Of a stretch of 64,000 bases of DNA, positions 1 to 9,495 are shown piece after piece. This DNA is from Candidatus Eisenbergiella merdavium (GTDB lineage Bacteria; Bacillota; Clostridia; Lachnospirales; Lachnospiraceae). Where the stretch lies: positions 62,001 through 126,000 of the forward strand of contig DWWS01000045.1 in the NCBI GenBank assembly GCA_019119595.1. Reading direction: 5' to 3'. Every line of letters starts with the position of its first letter. Position 1 is the stretch's first letter. The notes beneath the pieces are model-generated. The model saw only the letters and a list, made by a program, of their open reading frames with translations. It ran no database searches and was not told the origin of the DNA. The position numbers were made by a program, and so were the translations under genes.

Positions 1-142
1 GCTGTTTTTCCACCAGGAGATCGCGCGCCAGAGATCCGCCTCCGGCCGTAAAGATCTGGTCAAATCCGTAGGCTTCCCAGTCCACCAGTTTTTTCAGATA
101 GTCAAGCATATAGATTTCATCATCCGCAATCAACAGCTTCAT
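1..142 (-). CDS. Response regulator, N-terminal part (YesN/AraC type)
   Basis: Only the first 47 codons are in the window; the gene continues beyond position 1. The protein starts MKLLIADDE, the acidic pocket of a receiver domain, and continues with DYLKKLVDWEAYGF, typical of YesN-type regulators that pair a receiver with an AraC-type DNA-binding domain. The start codon lies inside the last codons of the sensor kinase gene (23-bp overlap), so the two are translationally coupled. By family it would be phosphorylated by that kinase and activate sugar-uptake genes nearby. The receiver call is firm; the AraC output domain is inferred because it is outside the window. Confidence 0.85.
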   Translation of the reverse strand, partial: MKLLIADDEIYMLDYLKKLVDWEAYGFDQIFTAGGGSLARDLLVEKQ

Positions 143-1811
143 TGTCCCTCTCCCTCGGCAGTATGGTGAAGGAAACGGAAAGTCCTCCCCATATGCTCCT
201 TCCAAACCGCAGTCCGGCCGATTTATCATAATAGTTGATCAGCCTCTGATTCACATTCCACAGGCCTACGCTTTCGTTCTCATCCCGCTCTTTTTGGTTC
301 AGGCTCCAAAGAAGCCTCTGCGCATCCTCCTCCGAGAGCCCGTTGCCGTCGTCCGAGATCTCAAACCGGACGGTGGAATCCGGAAGCCTGTATATTTTCA
401 CATGAACGTGCTTCGCGTTTTCCCTCTCCTCGATCGCATGCTCCACCGCGTTTTCGATGATGGGCTGCAGGATCAGAGGGATGATCGGTATGTTTTCCAG
501 ATCCTCTGTCATGCTGATGCTGTACTCCATGCGCTTTCGCATGGCCATGACGGAAAGATAGGCCTTCGCATACTGCACCTCCTCACCTATGGTGGTGACG
601 GACCGGCTCCTGGTACAGTGTCTGTAATAGCCTGCGAGATGCACCGCCATTTCCGTCACCGCCTTCGGATTGTCGGCCACCGTCACGATATAGGAAAGGC
701 TGTTGTAAAGAAAATGGGGATTGATCTGGAGCTGAAGCTGTCTCAGCTCTGCCTGACTGCGAAGCTGCTGCTCCTTCAGCGTGGATGAGATCAGCTCCCG
801 GATCCTGAGCACCATCTTATTGAACTGGTCAAACACATAGGAAAATTCGTTTTCCGGAAGCTCCTCGATGCGCGCGCCGAAATCTCCGCCCTCCACCTGC
901 TTCAGCTTTTCCGTGAGGATCTTAAGCTGCAGCAGGATGTTTTTATAGTACAGAACCATGAAAACAAAACCAACTGCCAGGATCACACCCAGAAGCCGAG
1001 CCGTGATCTCCATGATATTTCTCACCGGCTTCATCATTTCCCGGATGGGATAATAGGCCACAAGCTCCAGCCCGTTGGAGGCGACGCCCGGCTTGATGAT
1101 CTGATATTTCCGGCCGTTCGCCCTCAGCTGAAATTCCTCTGACGCATCCTCCCATTTCACTTTTTTCAGCAGGGTGCGTTCCTCCTCATTCACAGAAAAC
1201 AGGCTCGTCCTGTCAGGCAGAAGCAGCAGGATGCCGCCCGCCTCCAGACCGGAAGCCACGGTCTTTACCTTATACAGATAATCCTGCTCCATCTTGATGA
1301 AAAGAAAAGGCGCTTCTTCATCCTTCAGCCAGTCCGCCGAATATTTTTTTACGAAGTAAACCTCCTTCTCATAAAAGATCCATTCGTTGTCCGAAGCCAT
1401 TTCAAGCAGGCCATCCTCCACATCAGCTCTGACTGATGTTGCGATGATACTGTCGGTTCCCGGCCAGTAAAGGATGAATTCCGCCATCCCCACGTTGCTT
1501 GTCTGCCTCCTGGTCAGATATTCCTTGATCCTCTGCACGCTCATCACATAATTATAGGGATCGTATTTCTCCATCATCATAAGCTGCAGCTCCCTGAAAT
1601 CATTGCTGTTCAGGATGCCGTCCGCTTCTATCTCGATCTCATTGCTCTTCTGCTCCAGCAGGGCCCGGGCATAGTCCACCTGGATCCGCGCCACCTGGAT
1701 CAGAGAGCTCTGCAGGCTTGCGGTGCTGTAAAAATTAAGAAGCAGAAAGCTCACTATGATCATGATAAAAAAGAATATGAAGATCCTGTAAATGGATTTT
1801 ATCTTTTTCAC
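120..1811 (-). CDS. YesM-type sensor histidine kinase
   Basis: This 563-residue membrane kinase has one N-terminal membrane helix (about 10-30), an extracellular sensor region, a second helix (about 265-290) and a HAMP-like linker. The cytoplasmic kinase follows. The phospho-acceptor motif INPHFLYN places the histidine near residue 366, as in the LytS/YesM (His_kinase) family. The ATPase part shows the N box IIENAVEHA (about 451) and a DDGNGL G box (about 488). The gene lies directly downstream of a sugar-binding lipoprotein and overlaps the response regulator gene. YesM/YesN pairs beside LplABC transporters usually sense the imported oligosaccharide or polysaccharide; the ligand here cannot be read from sequence. 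Confidence 0.93.
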   Translation of the reverse strand: MKKIKSIYRIFIFFFIMIIVSFLLLNFYSTASLQSSLIQVARIQVDYARALLEQKSNEIEIEADGILNSNDFRELQLMMMEKYDPYNYVMSVQRIKEYLTRRQTSNVGMAEFILYWPGTDSIIATSVRADVEDGLLEMASDNEWIFYEKEVYFVKKYSADWLKDEEAPFLFIKMEQDYLYKVKTVASGLEAGGILLLLPDRTSLFSVNEEERTLLKKVKWEDASEEFQLRANGRKYQIIKPGVASNGLELVAYYPIREMMKPVRNIMEITARLLGVILAVGFVFMVLYYKNILLQLKILTEKLKQVEGGDFGARIEELPENEFSYVFDQFNKMVLRIRELISSTLKEQQLRSQAELRQLQLQINPHFLYNSLSYIVTVADNPKAVTEMAVHLAGYYRHCTRSRSVTTIGEEVQYAKAYLSVMAMRKRMEYSISMTEDLENIPIIPLILQPIIENAVEHAIEERENAKHVHVKIYRLPDSTVRFEISDDGNGLSEEDAQRLLWSLNQKERDENESVGLWNVNQRLINYYDKSAGLRFGRSIWGGLSVSFTILPRERDNEAVDCG

Positions 1812-1844
1812 AGCGCCCTTCCGCCTCCTGTAAAACGCGCTCGA

Positions 1845-1870
1845 GGGACTGCCGTCGAAGCGGCAGTCCC
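1845..1870 (-). repeat. Intergenic hairpin between binding protein and kinase
   Basis: A perfect 10-bp stem, GGGACTGCCG and its complement, with a 6-nt loop lies just after the binding-protein stop codon. There is no T-run on either side, so it is more likely an mRNA-stabilising 3' hairpin than a terminator. Such structures commonly keep binding-protein mRNA more abundant than the downstream regulator message (inference). Confidence 0.6.
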
Positions 1871-1899
1871 CAGCATATGCGCTTTGTTTCAGATGTCCT

Positions 1900-3546
1900 T
1901 TATTTTACGGTCTCATACCAGGCGTTCACCTCTTCGGTGATCTGATCTCCGCCCTGGGCCTTCCACTCTTCCACAAACTCATCGAAGGCTTCAATGGGCT
2001 CGTTGCCGTAGATGATGTTGGTGTAGGTCTGTTTTTCCATCGTCTGAAGCTGTTCCCAGTTCTTCTTCATGGTATCCGTAGGCTCCGCATTGAACAGGTT
2101 GGAGATCAGCTCGTCCCTGTGCTGGCCGGCGATCACATAGCCTTCTGCCGTTTCGGGAGTCTGCTCGAAGGAAGCTGCCGCTCTGATCTGCGCGCTGCTT
2201 TCTGCCTCCTTGCCTTCAGCAACATCCATATAGGGCTGCATGGTGTCGATCGCCGGAGAATTCTTCAGAACCGTTGATTTTCCGGGCATGAAGGGATCCG
2301 TTACCGGAGGATCGAACAGAGCGGAATCAAATACCACTTCTCCGTCCACGATGTCGTAATCATAGTCTTCCAGATAACCATACTGGAAATCACCCGTTCC
2401 GAACGCACCGTCATAGAGCCAGTCATAATATACGAAGAAGGCTTCCATGTTGTTGAAGTCCTTGCTGAACATCAGCCAGCCGTCGTTCACCTGCGCGGTC
2501 TGATAGGTGGGTTCTCCGTTGTCCTGCAGGATATTGGGATAAGCCTTGATCACCGCATTGGGATCCACAGAGGTCACATCGGCAACAGAGCCGATGGCCC
2601 AGGGTCTTCCGATGAAGATTCCTGCCTTGCCCTCTGCGAACTGCATCATCGCGTCCCATGCTCCCGTAGCAGCCGCTTCCTGGAAAAGCCAGCCGTTCGC
2701 GTGCCACTCTGCCATACGCTCCAGCGCCGTTCTGTTTCCTTCCTGGATAGAGCCATATACAAGCTGGCCGTTCTCATCCTCCTGCCAGGTTCCCGGCAGA
2801 TACTTTCCGGAATAAGCGGAGAACAGGGTCACAGGGTCAGCCACCCAACCTGTATTATAAATGCTGTCTCCCGCATAAGTAAAGCCATAAGTATCCTTCT
2901 GGCCGTTTCCGTCCGGATCATCCTCGGTAAACGCCCGGATCACTTCCTCAAATTCGTCCATGTTGGTGGGCGCTTCCAGTCCCAGGTTGTCCAGCCAGTC
3001 CTGCCGGATGACCATTACCTGGCCCTCGGTCAAAAACGGGGTGCAGGCGATTCCGTAGGTATGTCCGTCCTTGGTGACCGGATAGAAGGTCTCCGGATAC
3101 TGGTCATAGATCTCCTTGATCCTGTCGGGCATGTAGTTCTCGATATCATCCTCGATCGCCTTCACCTGACCGGACTCGATCATGTCCGCGATCATCTGCG
3201 TGCCGTATACCGGGAACACATCGGGAAGCTCCTCGGAGCCGGTAAGCGCAAGTCTCAGCTTGGTATCATAGTTGGATGCGCCGCCGCCCAGCAGTGTGGT
3301 TTCCATCTTGATTCCCAGCTTCTCAATGGCAAGATCCACCATGGGATTTTTGTTGATGTCCTCTCCATCCCCATACCTTCCGGCATTCTCATCCAGCTGT
3401 TTGGCGATGGTAATGGTGATCTGCGGATCATACTTTCCGTCCGCGTTCCTGGTGCTTGCCGTTTCCGTCGCCTCTCCTTTACCGGAGCAGCCCGCGAGAA
3501 GCATCGCAGCCGCAAGGGCGAGGGTCAACACTTTTTTCTTTTTCAT
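1900..3546 (-). CDS. Extracellular sugar-binding lipoprotein (LplA-like)
   Basis: The 548-residue protein starts with a lipoprotein signal peptide; the lipobox LLAGC puts the lipidated cysteine at residue 20. The rest is a periplasmic-binding-protein type 1 fold of the large LplA/YtcQ size class, which feeds oligosaccharides to a two-permease ABC importer. It follows two permease genes in the same direction, and no dedicated ATPase is present nearby, as usual for this class, which borrows a shared MsmX-type ATPase. The Shine-Dalgarno AAGGAGGT is ideal, and a small GC hairpin stands directly upstream of it. The substrate is unknown; the sensor kinase downstream and the glycan genes elsewhere suggest a complex host or plant glycan. 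Confidence 0.93.
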   Translation of the reverse strand: MKKKKVLTLALAAAMLLAGCSGKGEATETASTRNADGKYDPQITITIAKQLDENAGRYGDGEDINKNPMVDLAIEKLGIKMETTLLGGGASNYDTKLRLALTGSEELPDVFPVYGTQMIADMIESGQVKAIEDDIENYMPDRIKEIYDQYPETFYPVTKDGHTYGIACTPFLTEGQVMVIRQDWLDNLGLEAPTNMDEFEEVIRAFTEDDPDGNGQKDTYGFTYAGDSIYNTGWVADPVTLFSAYSGKYLPGTWQEDENGQLVYGSIQEGNRTALERMAEWHANGWLFQEAAATGAWDAMMQFAEGKAGIFIGRPWAIGSVADVTSVDPNAVIKAYPNILQDNGEPTYQTAQVNDGWLMFSKDFNNMEAFFVYYDWLYDGAFGTGDFQYGYLEDYDYDIVDGEVVFDSALFDPPVTDPFMPGKSTVLKNSPAIDTMQPYMDVAEGKEAESSAQIRAAASFEQTPETAEGYVIAGQHRDELISNLFNAEPTDTMKKNWEQLQTMEKQTYTNIIYGNEPIEAFDEFVEEWKAQGGDQITEEVNAWYETVK

Positions 3547-3561
3547 TTTTACCTCCTTTTC

Positions 3562-3576
3562 GCCGCCTTTAGCGGC
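3562..3576 (-). promoter_or_regulatory. Class 1 hairpin directly upstream of a ribosome binding site
   Basis: A GCCGC / GCGGC stem with a 5-nt loop ends about 5 nt before the AAGGAGG of the binding-protein gene. On the minus strand it reads AATGCCGC-loop-GCGGCG-AAAAGGAGG, the same layout as in front of guaB, the M13 peptidase, the sulfatase and the PL8 lyase. Confidence 0.6.
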
Positions 3577-3586
3577 ATTTCATCTA

Positions 3587-4456
3587 TTATTCTTTCACGG
3601 CTCCCATCACGATTCCCTTCACAAAATACTTCTGAAGGAAGGGGTAGACCAGCAGGATCGGCAGCGCCCCGATGAACACCTGGGCCGCCTTGATGGTACG
3701 CTCCGACATGGCCAGCGCCGATGCGGGATCCAGCGCAAGATCCTGCTGATTTCCCTGTACCACGATCACCTGAAGGAACGAGGCCAGGGGATAGTTTTTG
3801 GTATCCGACATATACAGGATTCCGGTGAACCACTCGTTCCAGTTTCCTACCATGATGAACAGCGCCACCGTTGCAAGCCCCGCCTTTGACAGGGGCAGAT
3901 AGATCTTTCGCAGCACCGTGAAAAAGCTGGCTCCGTCTATCAGCGCGGCCTCTTCCAGGGACTTCGGTATGGACTTGAAAAAGTTCATGATCAGGATCAG
4001 GTTATAGCAGCTGAACGCTCCCGGAAGAATGTATACCAGGAAATTGTTCTTCAATCCCAGCGCAGAATTGACCAGGTAGCTGGGGATCAGGCCGCCTCCA
4101 AAAAGCATGGTGAACACAAAGAACCACATGAGCTGCGTTCTTCCCCTGAAATCCTTGGACAATGCGTAGCCCGCCGTCGTAATGACGAACATGCTCAGCA
4201 GGGTTCCCAGCCCCGTCCTTAAAAAGGAAATCAGGATAGACCGTATGAAGTTATTGTTCTGAAAGGTCTTTTCATAAGCAAGCAGCGTAAAATCAACCGG
4301 CCAGAAGGTAACGATGCCGCTGTTCGCCGCGCTCTTTCCGCTCAGGGAAATGGCAAACAGGTTGATGAGCGGAAGCAGGCACAGGAGCGCAACCGCGATC
4401 AGGAACGTGGTGTTGCATATTACAAATATTTTTCTGCTGACAGATGTCCGACGCAT
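3587..4456 (-). CDS. Sugar ABC transporter permease (LplC/YtcP-like)
   Basis: This 289-residue inner-membrane protein has about six hydrophobic helices and the EAA loop EEAALIDGASFFTVLRKIYL, which docks on the ATPase. Length and sequence match the LplC branch of carbohydrate permeases. The partner permease gene ends 18 bp upstream and the binding lipoprotein starts 40 bp downstream. The two permeases would form a heterodimeric channel for an oligosaccharide. The ATP-binding subunit is not encoded here. Confidence 0.93.
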   Translation of the reverse strand: MRRTSVSRKIFVICNTTFLIAVALLCLLPLINLFAISLSGKSAANSGIVTFWPVDFTLLAYEKTFQNNNFIRSILISFLRTGLGTLLSMFVITTAGYALSKDFRGRTQLMWFFVFTMLFGGGLIPSYLVNSALGLKNNFLVYILPGAFSCYNLILIMNFFKSIPKSLEEAALIDGASFFTVLRKIYLPLSKAGLATVALFIMVGNWNEWFTGILYMSDTKNYPLASFLQVIVVQGNQQDLALDPASALAMSERTIKAAQVFIGALPILLVYPFLQKYFVKGIVMGAVKE

Positions 4457-4474
4457 CCTTCGTCTCCTCCCCTC

Positions 4475-5425
4475 TTAGAAAATCCGGTAGCCCGCAAACT
4501 TGTAGGCCAGCTTGTAGGCGACCACGGTAAGCAGCAGTCCGATGCCCGACTTGAAAAGCCCGACGGCGGTTCCGAAGCTGTACTGACCGTTCACGAGAGA
4601 CTGCCGGTATACATAGGTATCGATGACATCTCCGGTGCTGTAGGTCAGAGGGGAATACAGATTGTAAATCTGATCAAAGCCCGCATTCAGCACATTTCCC
4701 AGACTGAGCGTCGCCATGACGATGATCATCGGCATGATCCCCGGCAGCGTTATGTAAAGGGTCTGCTGCCACTTATTCGCGCCGTCCATCTCCGCCGCTT
4801 CGTACAGGTTCTGGTCGATGTTGGAAATGGCCGCGAGATATACGATCATTCCAAAGCCGAAGCCCTTCCACAGGTCGGACAGAACCACGATCTGCCGGAA
4901 CATTCCCGCTTCTCCCAGGAAAAAGATCGGTTCCATGCCCAGCGCCTCCAGAAAGCCGTTCACGATTCCGTCCATTCCCAGAATGTCACGCATCATTCCG
5001 GCCACGGTAACCCAGGAAAGGAAATGGGGCAGATAAACCAGCGTCTGGATGCTTTTTTTCAGGCCGATCTGCTTCACCTCATTCAGAAGAAGCGCCATGA
5101 TCACCGGCACCACCAGTCCCAGGATGATCTTGCTCACGGCAATGATCAGGGTGTTGATGATGGCCTGATAGGACTCCTCAAACTCGAAGATCTGCCTGAA
5201 ATTTTCAAATCCCACAAATTCCGATCCGAGGATTCCCAGCCAGGGCTTATAATTCTGGAAAGCCATCAAAAGCCCGCCCATCGGAATGTAGCAGAAAATG
5301 ACCGCGAAAATGATCGCGGGCAGCACCAGCAGATACAGCGGCCAGCTGTGCCGGATCTCTTTTTTCCAGCCAGAAAATGCCGCAGGCCTCGCCTTCGTCC
5401 TTCCTGCATTTGTTTTCGTTTTCAC
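4475..5425 (-). CDS. Sugar ABC transporter permease (LplB/YteP-like)
   Basis: This 316-residue membrane protein has a basic cytoplasmic N-terminus and about six helices. Its EAA loop is YEAAEMDGANKWQQTLYITL. It belongs to the LplB branch that pairs with LplC. The frame starts at GTG (5,423-5,425), preceded by AGGTGATTGGAGA; there is no good ATG in frame nearby. It is the first gene of the importer series. The upstream region holds a TATAAT box, a cre-like site at 5,520-5,533 and repeated CTTAAAA boxes that may bind the AraC-type regulator (inference). Confidence 0.92.
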   Translation of the reverse strand: MKTKTNAGRTKARPAAFSGWKKEIRHSWPLYLLVLPAIIFAVIFCYIPMGGLLMAFQNYKPWLGILGSEFVGFENFRQIFEFEESYQAIINTLIIAVSKIILGLVVPVIMALLLNEVKQIGLKKSIQTLVYLPHFLSWVTVAGMMRDILGMDGIVNGFLEALGMEPIFFLGEAGMFRQIVVLSDLWKGFGFGMIVYLAAISNIDQNLYEAAEMDGANKWQQTLYITLPGIMPMIIVMATLSLGNVLNAGFDQIYNLYSPLTYSTGDVIDTYVYRQSLVNGQYSFGTAVGLFKSGIGLLLTVVAYKLAYKFAGYRIF

Positions 5426-5454
5426 TCTCCAATCACCTCATTTCTTTATAAAAA

Positions 5455-5535
5455 TATTATAAATGGTTGAATCCTCATAAAAAATGCCTCGTTTTTAAGA
5501 TTATGTACCCAATTTTAAGGTTAAGCGCTTACACA
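5455..5535. repeat. Regulatory region, copy A of a duplicated block
   Basis: This stretch upstream of the importer operon recurs at 13,366-13,448. Shared runs include GAGGCATTTTTTATGAG on the minus strand, CCAATTTTAAGGTTA on the plus strand and a TATAAT-like box. In both places it also precedes a histidine phosphatase gene or its remnant on the plus strand. Confidence 0.8.
5520..5533 (-). promoter_or_regulatory. Candidate catabolite-responsive (cre) site
   Basis: TGTAAGCGCTTAAC on the minus strand matches the CcpA cre consensus TGWAANCGNTNWCA at all but the last two positions. It lies about 95 bp upstream of the permease operon start. The second copy of this DNA near 13,440 has lost the match. 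Confidence 0.45.
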
Positions 5536-5541
5536 TGCCGG

Positions 5542-5570
5542 TTGCCATCCCGCGCCTGTCATGATACAAT
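5542..5570 (+). promoter_or_regulatory. Promoter of the histidine phosphatase gene
   Basis: TTGCCA and TACAAT are separated by exactly 17 bp, upstream of the gene that starts at 5,656. Confidence 0.6.
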
Positions 5571-5655
5571 ATCTACATTCCGCCCGCGGCGGACTTCTTT
5601 ATTTATATACGGATTTATATATGAGAATTGATACAGGAAGGGAAAGGATATCAGC

Positions 5656-6243
5656 ATGAAGCTTTTTCTCACCAGACACGGCGAAACGGACTGGAATCTG
5701 CGCAGACGGATCCAGGGAAGCACGGATACGGATCTGAATGAAAACGGACGCCGTCAGGCGGTACAGCTCGCAAAGAGCCTGCTCCTTTCCCCCGATCGGC
5801 CTGAGATCGTCTACACCAGCGGCCTGAAGCGGGCGCGGGAAACGGCGGAAATCGCCGCCGGACGGCTTCAGGTTCCCTGTGTCGTTCATGAAGGACTGGG
5901 GGAGATCAATTTCGGCCTCTGGGAGGGGCTGACCTGGAACCAGGTGGAGGAACGCTATCCTGAGCTTTATACCATCTGGCACACCGACCGCAGATACGGC
6001 CATCCGCCGGAGGGAGAATCCTATCAGGATCTGCTGAACCGCGTCCTTCCCGCCCTGAGGGATATCATCCGGAGGGAAGGCGGAAGCGGCTCTGACCGCA
6101 GGGTTCTCGTCGTCACTCACAGCGCCGTCATCATGTCCCTGCTCTCCCACCTGAACCGGACGCCCTTTGACGAAATGGTAAAAAGATACCGCACAGAAAA
6201 TGCTCAGATCATTGCGCTTGACGTCAAACGGCTGGAGGAATGA
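5656..6243 (+). CDS. Histidine phosphatase family protein
   Basis: This 195-residue cytoplasmic enzyme begins with LTRHGETDWN, the phosphohistidine motif of the phosphoglycerate-mutase/CobC superfamily (His 8). The second catalytic histidine lies in VVTHSAV in the last quarter. Family members act on small phosphate esters; the substrate cannot be assigned. The Shine-Dalgarno AAAGGA lies 7 nt before the ATG. The gene is convergent with the ABC exporter genes. A partly deleted second copy, including upstream DNA, lies at 13,451-13,623 on the other side of the exporter cassette. Confidence 0.92.
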   Translation: MKLFLTRHGETDWNLRRRIQGSTDTDLNENGRRQAVQLAKSLLLSPDRPEIVYTSGLKRARETAEIAAGRLQVPCVVHEGLGEINFGLWEGLTWNQVEERYPELYTIWHTDRRYGHPPEGESYQDLLNRVLPALRDIIRREGGSGSDRRVLVVTHSAVIMSLLSHLNRTPFDEMVKRYRTENAQIIALDVKRLEE

Positions 6244-6253
6244 ATTTTAATGT

Positions 6254-7882
6254 TCAGACCTGAATAAATCGGTCTGCTATATCTAATAGAGAAGGATCAT
6301 GTGAAATCAAAATAACCGTTTTGGGTGTTTGGGAGATATATTTTTTTAAAATATTCACACTGTTTTGATCCAAATGATTAGATGGCTCATCCAGAATCAA
6401 CACTTCCGACTCTTTTAAAAGCGCTCTGATAATAGATATTTTTTGCTTTTCGCCGCCTGAGAGTTTAGAATTCGAATCAATATATCTGTCTGCAAGATCA
6501 AGGATTCCAAAATCATCCATCAGGGCGTCTGCAGTATTTCTGTCAATATCGGAGTTTGATATCATGACGTTTTCTCTGACAGTTGTACTGAACAGAAATG
6601 GAACCTGCGGAGCAAAAGCAATGATCCTACGCCAGTCTTCAATATTAACAGATTTAAAATCTTCATCGCCCGCTTTCAGGCTGCCATTATAACTTTTAAG
6701 CAATCCACAGATAATTTTAATTAAGGTTGACTTACCATGACCATTTTCTCCACAAACGGCAGCCTTATCTCCACGACAAATAGAAAAATCTAAATTTTCA
6801 AATACAATTTTGCCTGAGTAAGCGAATGCAAGATTTTCTCCTTTCACATTTGAAAAGTGCTCAACAGAGTGATCCGGTATTATCTCCGGGTTATCATAAA
6901 ATTCACCCACTCTGTTTGCAGCATTTATCAAGAAAGGATAATTCTGTATAATATCTACGATATCATTCAAAAGAGTCTGCGCAACCGTAAGATAAGCGAG
7001 CATGGCCGCTAACTCACCAGGAGAAACGGTTCCAAACGCCACCATAATCGCTCCGGATAAAAGCATAAGAATCATAGTAAAATGATTCATAAATTCTTTT
7101 GCCTGTTCAAAAAACACTGAACAGGAAATTTTTTTCGCTGCCGTTTCTTCATAATAACTTTGAAACAGTTTTCTCATTCGATCTATTACTGAATTTTTGA
7201 TTCCCAACAGCTTTATCATATGAGGCGCGGTTATGGCATCTGCCTCGCAACCATTTCTAACAGTAAGATATTCTTTTTCCTGCCTGTCGAATTTGGCTAA
7301 TGATTCCTTAAAAAACAAAGGCGTAACTAATTTTATTGCTACTAACAGAAACATGAAACCGGTTAATAACCAACTGATCCTCCCCGAGCAATATAATAAA
7401 TATCCTAAGCAGAAGGGAAAAGATAATATTTTACTGAGTATGCTCACAAGGTATATCCGCAAATCATTTGGTGCATCTTCTAATTGATATTGAACTTCCC
7501 CTTTGTTAAGGGTCATAGCCTTTTCAGGATCTTTATCCAGATAGTGTCCAAAAACAATATTGTCATGACGCAAGGCATCTTTAAGCATGATAAAATCTGA
7601 AAGCATCCCAAGTCCTGGAGCAATAAGCACAACGGCTATGATACAGATTGCCAATATAATAGCATTCTGGAAGCCTAAGGATATATTCAGCTCAAAAACT
7701 GCATCGGCAAAATTTCCGAGCGTATTGGCTGTAACGATACCTAATGTTCCGGTAAGGATTGCTGTCACCGTATTCAAAAATAAAGGTAACCGCAATGCTC
7801 CTGCGCATTCTTTCATGACTCTAGATAACGTTTGCTGCTTTCTTCGTTGATGTCCATTTATTTTCATCATATATCCGTCCAT
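6254..7882 (-). CDS. ABC exporter half-transporter (pair 1, second gene)
   Basis: The 542-residue protein has an N-terminal domain of about six membrane helices and a C-terminal ATPase. The ATPase carries Walker A GENGHGKST (about 378), signature LSGGEKQ, Walker B VLILDEPSNHLD and switch histidine ILISHD. It overlaps the 3' end of the preceding exporter gene by 62 bp if the first ATG (7,882) is used; ATGs 12-15 nt further in are also possible because no start has a strong Shine-Dalgarno. The two products probably form a heterodimer. AT content is clearly higher than in flanking genes, which suggests acquisition. The substrate is unknown (drug, peptide or lipid). Confidence 0.9.
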   Translation of the reverse strand: MDGYMMKINGHQRRKQQTLSRVMKECAGALRLPLFLNTVTAILTGTLGIVTANTLGNFADAVFELNISLGFQNAIILAICIIAVVLIAPGLGMLSDFIMLKDALRHDNIVFGHYLDKDPEKAMTLNKGEVQYQLEDAPNDLRIYLVSILSKILSFPFCLGYLLYCSGRISWLLTGFMFLLVAIKLVTPLFFKESLAKFDRQEKEYLTVRNGCEADAITAPHMIKLLGIKNSVIDRMRKLFQSYYEETAAKKISCSVFFEQAKEFMNHFTMILMLLSGAIMVAFGTVSPGELAAMLAYLTVAQTLLNDIVDIIQNYPFLINAANRVGEFYDNPEIIPDHSVEHFSNVKGENLAFAYSGKIVFENLDFSICRGDKAAVCGENGHGKSTLIKIICGLLKSYNGSLKAGDEDFKSVNIEDWRRIIAFAPQVPFLFSTTVRENVMISNSDIDRNTADALMDDFGILDLADRYIDSNSKLSGGEKQKISIIRALLKESEVLILDEPSNHLDQNSVNILKKYISQTPKTVILISHDPSLLDIADRFIQV

Positions 7883-9458
7883 TTTCTAATTTGATACGAC
7901 AATCTATACTGTGAACTAATAAATCATCATGACTGATGACGATCGTTCCTTTTCGTTCGCTAAGCAATCCGATCAATACCTCTTTTCCATGACGATCCAG
8001 ATTATTGGAAGGCTCGTCTAAGAACAGCCACTTCGGCTGCATGGCAAAACCAATAGAAAGAAAAACCTTTTTCCTTTCTCCGCCGGAAAGCTCTCTTATA
8101 GAATTTCCCTTCATAACATTCTCTGTCAGCCCAAACCGTTTCGCAATGGAAAAAAGTATTTGTTGTTTATCCTCGCCAAACATAGCAAACAGAGTATACA
8201 CGTCATAATTAAATTCGGGATCATGCTGTGGAATAAACAAATACAAGGATGATTCTTCAACAGGAGTATTAAAGTCAGCATAGAAAATATTACCCTGATC
8301 CGGCAGAATAAGACCTGTCAACAAATTTATCAAGGTGGTTTTTCCAGCTCCGTTACTTCCTTGAATAATATAATTCTTGTCAGGATCAAACTGGTAGCTT
8401 AAGCCGCCAATTATCGTATCTTTTTCATATTTATAATATAAATTTTGAATAACAATGGGAACATTAGAGGACAATGTAGAAACAGATGAAGAACCCTTCT
8501 CCCCTTTCTCTTCTATAGCCGTCCATTTACTTATTCGGATTTCTGCGTTTTGCGTGACTGCAATTTCCGGGACAGTGGAGAATAAGTTTTTAACGGAATT
8601 AAATAATCCGGAAGAAAGATAGATCACCTGTACTGCCACATCAAAAGTGCAATATCCCAACATGGCATAAATGCCCATCAGAGCATAGGTACCAAACTTT
8701 AAAGTATTATCCAATAATCGATACATGGAACGCTGTACAGCCGCAACAGCATCCGTTTTCCGGCCTGCAGAAAGATATTCTTTATGGTAATCGGTCAATC
8801 TTGTTTGCCACCATCGTTTTAAACCATATAATTTAATAATTTCAAACCCATTTACTGCTTCAACAACATGATTGGTTATTTTAGCTTCAATGTCACGACA
8901 TCGATCATAATTGATCTGCATGTATTTCTTTACTATGATGGGAGGAATAAATTGAAGGAATGATATTCCAAGCAATGATCCGGCTGCGACAGGACTTTGG
9001 AACAGAATAAAGGAGAAGCAGGCTATTAATTCCAAAGCACTGGATATCATATTGGGATATAGCTTTATATACCTTTTAGTTAAGGTTTCCAGATCGCTGT
9101 TAAGATTTTCCATAAGCTCTCCATAATCAGCATAGAATAGCTTATTAAGAGAGTTAGACAGAAGGATTTCCAGAAAATCCATTCTGCATTGATGAATCGC
9201 TTTTGACTGTCTTTTGCAAATCAAAATATTTGATACAGTCTGTACAGCAATATATATCAGGATCAAGGCCAGCATAAACAAAGAATATCCCGCAACCTTC
9301 CTGACTTCACCGGATACAGCCTGATCAACAATAACTGATAAAATCCAGGCCATAGCTAATGTGACAGGTATTGTGATAGCCTTAACGATAGAATTGCCAA
9401 AACAGACCCATTTTAAATTTCTCCAGACCATGCTGTTTAATCTGCTTTTATGTCGCAT
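7821..9458 (-). CDS. ABC exporter half-transporter (pair 1, first gene)
   Basis: This 545-residue protein has a six-helix transmembrane domain followed by an ATPase with Walker A GSNGAGKTT (about 366), signature LSGGERKK, Walker B WLFLDEPSNNLD and IVISHD. It is AT-rich like its partner, with which it overlaps. Its signature and Walker B differ from those of the second exporter pair (FSGGEGQ), so the two pairs are distinct families and not recent duplicates. Both members keep a full set of ATPase motifs, so the dimer may have two active sites. Substrate unknown. Confidence 0.9.
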   Translation of the reverse strand: MRHKSRLNSMVWRNLKWVCFGNSIVKAITIPVTLAMAWILSVIVDQAVSGEVRKVAGYSLFMLALILIYIAVQTVSNILICKRQSKAIHQCRMDFLEILLSNSLNKLFYADYGELMENLNSDLETLTKRYIKLYPNMISSALELIACFSFILFQSPVAAGSLLGISFLQFIPPIIVKKYMQINYDRCRDIEAKITNHVVEAVNGFEIIKLYGLKRWWQTRLTDYHKEYLSAGRKTDAVAAVQRSMYRLLDNTLKFGTYALMGIYAMLGYCTFDVAVQVIYLSSGLFNSVKNLFSTVPEIAVTQNAEIRISKWTAIEEKGEKGSSSVSTLSSNVPIVIQNLYYKYEKDTIIGGLSYQFDPDKNYIIQGSNGAGKTTLINLLTGLILPDQGNIFYADFNTPVEESSLYLFIPQHDPEFNYDVYTLFAMFGEDKQQILFSIAKRFGLTENVMKGNSIRELSGGERKKVFLSIGFAMQPKWLFLDEPSNNLDRHGKEVLIGLLSERKGTIVISHDDLLVHSIDCRIKLENGRIYDENKWTSTKKAANVI

Positions 9459-9495
9459 TTCGATTTCCCTCGAAGTTCATAAGCGTTTCTAATTT